From: Actinomycetota bacterium
GTDB lineage: Bacteria > Actinomycetota > Humimicrobiia > Humimicrobiales > Humimicrobiaceae
Length of the DNA: 5,369 bases
Direction: 5' to 3'
Assembly: GCA_014360385.1 (NCBI GenBank)
Contig: JACIXO010000108.1
Location: forward strand, 1-5,369
The position numbers and the translations under genes are program-made. Numbering within the stretch: position 1 is the first letter of the stretch; each line of letters begins with the position of its first letter. This document shows positions 5,109 through 5,369 of the stretch, in pieces. The notes beneath the pieces were generated by a model. That model saw nothing but the letters and a program-made list of their open reading frames with translations. It was not told the DNA's origin and did no database searches.

Positions 5109-5172
5109 TAATCCCTATCTTTATCTTTATCCCTACTTCTATCTCTAATACTCCCTATCCCCATCCCTATCC
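5109..5172. repeat. Degenerate hexamer array (plus-strand CTATCC/TTATCT type)
   Basis: Ten units follow one another: TAATCC, CTATCT, TTATCT, TTATCC, CTACTT, CTATCT, a 10-base interruption (CTAATACTCC), CTATCC, CCATCC and CTATCC. On the minus strand, the sense of the binding-protein gene, the consensus is RGATAR with G-runs at 5167-5165, 5162-5159 and 5155-5153. Its composition resembles the C-rich half of the array upstream of htrA. Confidence 0.7.
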
Positions 5173-5198
5173 AACCATACCCAATTATACCTTTTCCT

Positions 5199-5290
5199 GC
5201 TCAGTTCTAATATACCTTTAATTATACCCAAATGTGCTTACACACTCGTTTACCATCTCCCCGCTCAGTTATTATGTACCTTTAATCATA
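5199..5290. repeat. Diverged direct repeat, two copies 64 bp apart
   Basis: Bases 5199-5226 and 5263-5290 align over 28 positions with four mismatches. The shared blocks are GCTCAGTT and TACCTTTAAT, with ATA at the end. They are not adjacent, so they look like an older duplication of a 64-bp segment or two sites for one DNA-binding protein. Confidence 0.65.
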
Positions 5291-5318
5291 TAACCCTTAA
5301 GATATATCTTTGATCCAA

Positions 5319-5344
5319 AACATCTGGCATAACATCTGGCATAA
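5319..5344. repeat. 12-bp tandem duplication near the right edge
   Basis: AACATCTGGCAT is repeated exactly at 5319-5330 and 5331-5342, with two further matching bases. On the minus strand one open frame reads MPDVMPDV across it, since 12 keeps the frame. Confidence 0.85.
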
Positions 5345-5369
5345 ACTGTATAAACAGGGCTCTCCTTAA

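Larger units (their letters stand above)
4985..5369. other. Non-coding right end of the window, rich in short repeats
   Basis: This 385-bp stretch upstream of the binding-protein gene has no convincing gene on either strand. It holds a 10-bp tandem duplication (4987-5006), a weak candidate promoter (5029-5058), a degenerate hexamer array (5109-5172), two diverged copies of a 28-bp direct repeat (5199-5226, 5263-5290), a perfect 12-bp palindrome AAGATATATCTT (5299-5310) and a 12-bp tandem duplication (5319-5344). Perfect minus-strand TATAAT hexamers occur at 5110-5105 and in the diverged repeat at 5225-5220, both without a good -35. Confidence 0.65.

Noticed and set aside
4963..5148. Plus-strand 61-codon frame opposite the start of the binding-protein gene
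   Set aside because: It runs through the tandem duplications and the hexamer array, giving a low-complexity leucine/tyrosine tail, and has no ribosome site.
5286..5369. Minus-strand frame open from the window edge to a TGA (27 codons, includes MPDVMPDV)
   Set aside because: It could be the tail of an upstream gene, but it is too short to judge and includes the 12-bp tandem repeat. No family signal is visible.

Overview
The window is AT-rich bacterial DNA in which almost every gene reads on the minus strand. No rRNA, tRNA, transposase, phage gene or CRISPR array is visible. HtrA is membrane-anchored with a single PDZ domain, and the binding protein is a lipoprotein. Together with an ECF sigma factor, a ROK regulator and AT-rich spacers full of short tandem repeats, this suits a low-GC, possibly monoderm, bacterium such as an uncultured environmental lineage. 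The sequence alone does not fix the phylum.

Layout from left to right. Positions 1-513 (minus) hold the N-terminal part of a ROK-family regulator, cut by the window edge. Its spacer (514-855) contains a strong minus-strand sigma-70-type promoter and, at the predicted transcription start, a perfect AT-rich inverted repeat that looks like an autoregulatory operator. Positions 856-1068 (plus) encode a 70-residue membrane protein whose 3' end overlaps, tail to tail, the last gene of a minus-strand cluster. That cluster reads htrA-like protease (3360-2110), ECF sigma factor (2042-1365), then a 103-residue membrane protein in the position of an anti-sigma factor (1344-1033), and looks like an envelope-stress operon. 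A 241-bp spacer with a purine-rich leader and a degenerate 9-bp repeat array separates it from a family 1 extracellular solute-binding lipoprotein (4984-3602), whose permease genes are not in the window. The right end (4985-5369) has no convincing gene but several tandem or dispersed repeats.

The genes suggest two themes. One is carbohydrate sensing and uptake (ROK regulator, MalE-like binding protein), though no direct link between the two genes can be shown. The other is envelope stress (surface protease, ECF sigma factor, putative membrane anti-sigma).

The least ordinary features are these: a 16-bp exact tandem duplication that creates the only in-frame start codon of the binding protein; two degenerate repeat arrays, G-rich on the mRNA-sense strand, upstream of the two larger genes; and a putative anti-sigma protein with no His or Cys, so not of the zinc-binding class. 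I saw no clearly new multi-gene system.
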